This document shows positions 6,552 through 8,391 of a stretch of DNA of 8,391 bases, in pieces; the first letter of the stretch is position 1; each line of letters opens with the position of its first letter. Made by a program: the position numbers and the translations under genes. The notes below the pieces were generated by a model, which was not told the DNA's origin, did no database searches, and worked only from the letters and a program-made list of their open reading frames with translations. Source of the DNA: an uncultured Collinsella sp. (GTDB lineage Bacteria > Actinomycetota > Coriobacteriia > Coriobacteriales > Coriobacteriaceae); NCBI GenBank assembly GCA_900552345.1, contig URZN01000038.1:1-8391 (forward strand), given 5' to 3'.

Positions 6552-7829
6552 TTAGTCAAGTCCGGAGAAAGAAGGATACGCGCTCTCGCCGTGCTGACTC
6601 GCATCCAGGCCCAACGCCTCGTCGGCCTCGTCCACGCGCAGGCTGCCATGGAACAGTGCCTTGACTACCGCCGCGATCACCAAGTCGAGCACCAGCACAA
6701 TAACGACCGTCACCACAATGCCCAAAATCTGCGAGACGAGCAGCGACACGTCGCCCGTGTAGAACAGGCCACCCTTACCGGTCCACGAAAGCTCCGGCAC
6801 GCAGAACAGGCCCGTGAGCACGCCGCCCAAGATGCCGCCGATACCGTGACAACCGAACGCGTCGAGCGCATCGTCGTAGCCAAACCTGGTCTTAAGATGG
6901 CTGATGGCCAGGTAGCAGACAGGCGATACGACCAGGCCCATAACCAGCGCTGCCCACGGCTCGACAAAGCCCGCGCCCGGCGTGACCACCACAAGGCCCG
7001 CAACCAGACCGGTGCTGGCACCCACCAGCGTGGGGCGACCGGTGTACACGCGCTCGACGGCAAGCCACGAGACCATGCCCGCCGCGCTGGCCGTCACGGT
7101 GTTGAGGATGGCGAGCGCCGCCACGGCGTCGGCCTTAAACTCGCTGCCGCCGTTAAAGCCAAACCAGCCAAACCAAAGCAGGCCGGCGCCCAGCGCCACA
7201 AACGGCACGTTATGCGGACGGTAGCTCACCATGCCAAAGCCGCGACGACGGCCGAGCATTAAGCAGAGAATCAGGCCCGTAAGACCGGACGAAATGTGCA
7301 CTACGTCGCCGCCGGCAAAGTCGAGCGCGCCGATGATATCGCCGATAAAGGAGCCCTCGCCGCCCCAAACCATGTGGGCAAGCGGCGCATAGACCACGAG
7401 CAGCCAAATGCCCAGGAAGGCCATCATGGCACCAAACTTAACGCGGCCGGCCAGGCTGCCCGTGACGATAGCAGCCGTGATCATGGCAAATGCCATCTGG
7501 AAGGCGATGTTGATGATTTGAGGGTAGACGGCACCGTCCGCAGCATCGCCCTCGGCCGCCTGCAGCACCTGGTTGAGCACCGGCAGGCACAGCAGCTGGT
7601 CAAGGCCTCCAATAAACGGGCTGGAACCGTCGCCGCCGTAGGCCAGCGACCAGCCGGCAACAATCCACAGCACGCCAACCAGGCCAATGGCGCCAAAGCA
7701 CATAAACATGGTGTTGATGACATTTTTGCGCCTGGACAGGCCACCATAGAAAAACGCCAGGCCCGGTGTCATTAAAAACACGAGCATGGTGCAGATGAGC
7801 ATAAACGTTGTCGATCCCGTATCGTACAT
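6552..7829 (-). CDS. amt: Ammonium transporter, Amt family
   Basis: A 425-residue integral membrane protein with about eleven hydrophobic segments, the Amt/MEP norm. It moves ammonium/ammonia across the cytoplasmic membrane as a trimer. Signatures seen: TPGLAFFYGGLSRRKNV near the N-terminus; DFAGGDVVHISSG with Asp170 and His178; GWFGFNGGS (221-229); and DAFGCHGIGGILGG with His328. Asp170/His178/His328 have the same spacing as E. coli Asp160 and twin pore His168/His318. The cytoplasmic C-tail (about 390-425) is where PII proteins dock. The start is ATG 7829: AAGGGGGAG (7841-7833) precedes it, and the protein begins MYDTGSTTFMLIC as in other Gram-positive Amts. The frame stays open upstream to 8048, but that extension lacks Amt homology and a ribosome site. 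glnK follows downstream. Nitrogen control is likely, given the phased half-sites 105-162 bp upstream. Confidence 0.97.
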   Translation of the reverse strand: MYDTGSTTFMLICTMLVFLMTPGLAFFYGGLSRRKNVINTMFMCFGAIGLVGVLWIVAGWSLAYGGDGSSPFIGGLDQLLCLPVLNQVLQAAEGDAADGAVYPQIINIAFQMAFAMITAAIVTGSLAGRVKFGAMMAFLGIWLLVVYAPLAHMVWGGEGSFIGDIIGALDFAGGDVVHISSGLTGLILCLMLGRRRGFGMVSYRPHNVPFVALGAGLLWFGWFGFNGGSEFKADAVAALAILNTVTASAAGMVSWLAVERVYTGRPTLVGASTGLVAGLVVVTPGAGFVEPWAALVMGLVVSPVCYLAISHLKTRFGYDDALDAFGCHGIGGILGGVLTGLFCVPELSWTGKGGLFYTGDVSLLVSQILGIVVTVVIVLVLDLVIAAVVKALFHGSLRVDEADEALGLDASQHGESAYPSFSGLD

Positions 7830-7933
7830 TCGCTCCCCCTTAGTCGCATGAACGTTGTCGGCGCCCATAATGCGGCCGAGGGGCAACTGGTGTAGACCAG
7901 ATACGGCGTTGTTAAACGCTGCGTTGTCGAATG

Positions 7934-7991
7934 GAAACGGCATCGCAATCTTGGAAACGGCGCGGCAACGGACGCGAAACGAAGGGGAAAC
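7934..7991. promoter_or_regulatory. Phased GAAAC/GCAAC half-sites upstream of amt (candidate nitrogen-regulator binding region)
   Basis: GAAAC occurs at 7934, 7954, 7976 and 7987, and GCAAC at 7965 (GCAAT at 7945). From 7954 on, the sites follow an exact 11-bp period: GAAAC-n6-GCAAC-n6-GAAAC-n6-GAAAC. This 5-plus-6 layout resembles the actinobacterial GlnR box (gTnAC-n6-GaAAc), known to control amt-glnK operons in Streptomyces and mycobacteria. The second-base C in place of T and the doubtful presence of GlnR in this lineage keep the call tentative. The repeats and spacing are seen; the binder is inferred. Confidence 0.45.
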
Positions 7992-8083
7992 GCATAAATC
8001 AAGAGGCCATCTATGCCCGCATTTCAAATCAGCTATATGCAGAGGCAAGGCAGTCCCAAGGCAGACTCCGCATCAGATTCGAC

Positions 8084-8227
8084 CGTGATTCCCCTAGGGG
8101 AAACACGGCTAGGAGCTCTTTAGCGTGTTTTCCCTAAGGGAATCACAGCCGGCGGCGGCAGTAGCGTGTTTTCCCTAGGGGAATCACGATTGGGCAGAGT
8201 GATAAGGTGACTTTCCTAGGAAACACG
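8084..8227. repeat. Array of four 22-24-bp palindromes with 40-41-bp spacing
   Basis: Copies lie at 8084-8107, 8124-8147, 8165-8188 and 8206-8227. The consensus is CGTGTTTYCCCTAGGGGAATCACG, a near-perfect dyad around CTAG (copy 2 has CTAA). A single A/A mismatch and the flanking TAG give each copy a direction: copies 1 and 4 read one way, copies 2 and 3 the other. Dyad centres are at 8095.5, 8135.5, 8176.5 and 8217.5, so 40, 41 and 41 bp apart, close to four helical turns. The 16-17-bp stretches between copies are unrelated to each other. The arms have no loop, which favours a protein-binding site over an RNA hairpin. Confidence 0.85.
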
Positions 8228-8258
8228 CACTTGCAAGGCGCCTCTACGACTCCAGCTC

Positions 8259-8391
8259 TTAGCGCCGAAACAGCTCGCGGGCTCGGTCGCGGAGGTCGGT
8301 AGCTCGGATGATGCCTTCGTAGCGGTTGATGCGCAAGCGCGGAAAGGCATTGAAGAAGCGCAGGTCGCGACGGCTGAGCGACACACTCGGC
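8259..8391 (-). CDS. C-terminal end of an unrecognised protein (5' part outside window)
   Basis: The minus-strand frame is open from the window edge to TAA at 8261-8259, giving 43 complete codons that end RATDLRDRARELFRR. Codon choice (CGC, CTG, GAG, GCC, GAC, AAC) matches the confirmed genes, and all other genes lie on this strand, which favours a real gene end. The tail is Arg/Leu-rich and probably helical. I do not recognise the family. The four-palindrome array begins about 30 bp downstream of its stop. Confidence 0.55.
   Translation of the reverse strand, partial: PSVSLSRRDLRFFNAFPRLRINRYEGIIRATDLRDRARELFRR

Larger units (their letters stand above)
7830..8258. other. Gene-free region upstream of amt
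   Basis: These 429 bp separate the end of the partial upstream gene from amt and contain no credible coding sequence. Besides the two repeat systems listed separately, I see a small inverted repeat CTGGT-gtag-ACCAG (7877-7890) and GCGTT-gtta-AACGC-like symmetry (7906-7919). No convincing -35/-10 pair stands out on the minus strand, so the amt promoter is not placed. Confidence 0.7.

Noticed and set aside
6362..6649. Possible small protein on the minus strand across the amt-glnK gap
   Set aside because: Its frame overlaps the amt 3' end and the glnK start out of frame and covers the palindromic element. It has no ribosome site or plausible domain.
7830..8048. N-terminal extension of Amt to an upstream ATG at 8048
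   Set aside because: The extra 73 residues are not Amt-like and would cover the phased half-sites. ATG 7829 has its own GGGGGAG ribosome site and gives a family-typical start.
7855..8137. Two overlapping plus-strand frames (7855-8088, 7931-8137) in the region upstream of amt
   Set aside because: They have no ribosome site, their composition is unlike the real genes, and they run through the repeat and half-site region. They look like chance open frames.
8084..8227. CRISPR array reading of the four repeats
   Set aside because: The copies are in mixed orientation, diverge within the arms, and the 16-17-bp gaps are too short for known CRISPR spacers. No cas gene is in view.

Overview
The window reads as a piece of a high-GC, anaerobic, gut-type actinobacterial chromosome. 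I suggest a Collinsella-like Coriobacteriia from general style: strong G/C-ending codons, a giant fused acyl-CoA dehydratase activase protein, and Gram-positive ribosome sites. This is a composition and gene-content inference, not a database match. Every gene I can support lies on the minus strand, so transcription runs from high to low coordinates.

Layout from right to left (transcription order): (i) 8391-8259 holds the last 43 codons of an unrecognised protein. (ii) 8258-7830 is a 429-bp gene-free region. It holds four 22-24-bp palindromes with centres 40-41 bp apart (8084-8227), and nearer the next gene a helically phased series of GAAAC/GCAAC half-sites (7934-7991). (iii) amt (7829-6552) encodes an ammonium channel, and glnK (6402-6064) a PII signal protein whose T-loop lacks the modifiable Tyr51. 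A 102-bp, highly self-complementary element sits between them, one base after the amt stop codon. (iv) A candidate terminator and promoter lead into a Cof-type HAD phosphatase gene (5976-5119), whose stop codon abuts a perfect 31-bp palindrome. (v) A TTG-started TetR-family regulator gene (4997-4287), with two inverted-repeat operator candidates just upstream, lies 11 bp ahead of a very long gene (4275 to beyond position 1). That gene encodes a fused protein with two activase (BcrA/BadF/HgdC-type) ATPase domains, a Cys cluster, a DUF2229-like module and a C-terminal dehydratase-like module. It is still open at the window edge after 1425 codons.

Two functional units stand out. amt-glnK is the classical ammonium uptake and sensing pair: the PII trimer blocks the channel when nitrogen is sufficient, and the phased upstream half-sites suggest nitrogen control. 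The tetR-activase pair looks like a self-regulated operon for ATP-driven low-potential electron transfer. The fused tandem activases could supply, in one chain, all four cysteines that normally come from a homodimer to hold one [4Fe-4S] cluster.

The best candidates for something undescribed are the regularly spaced palindrome array, the structured element between amt and glnK, and the tetR-linked one-polypeptide activase/reductase.
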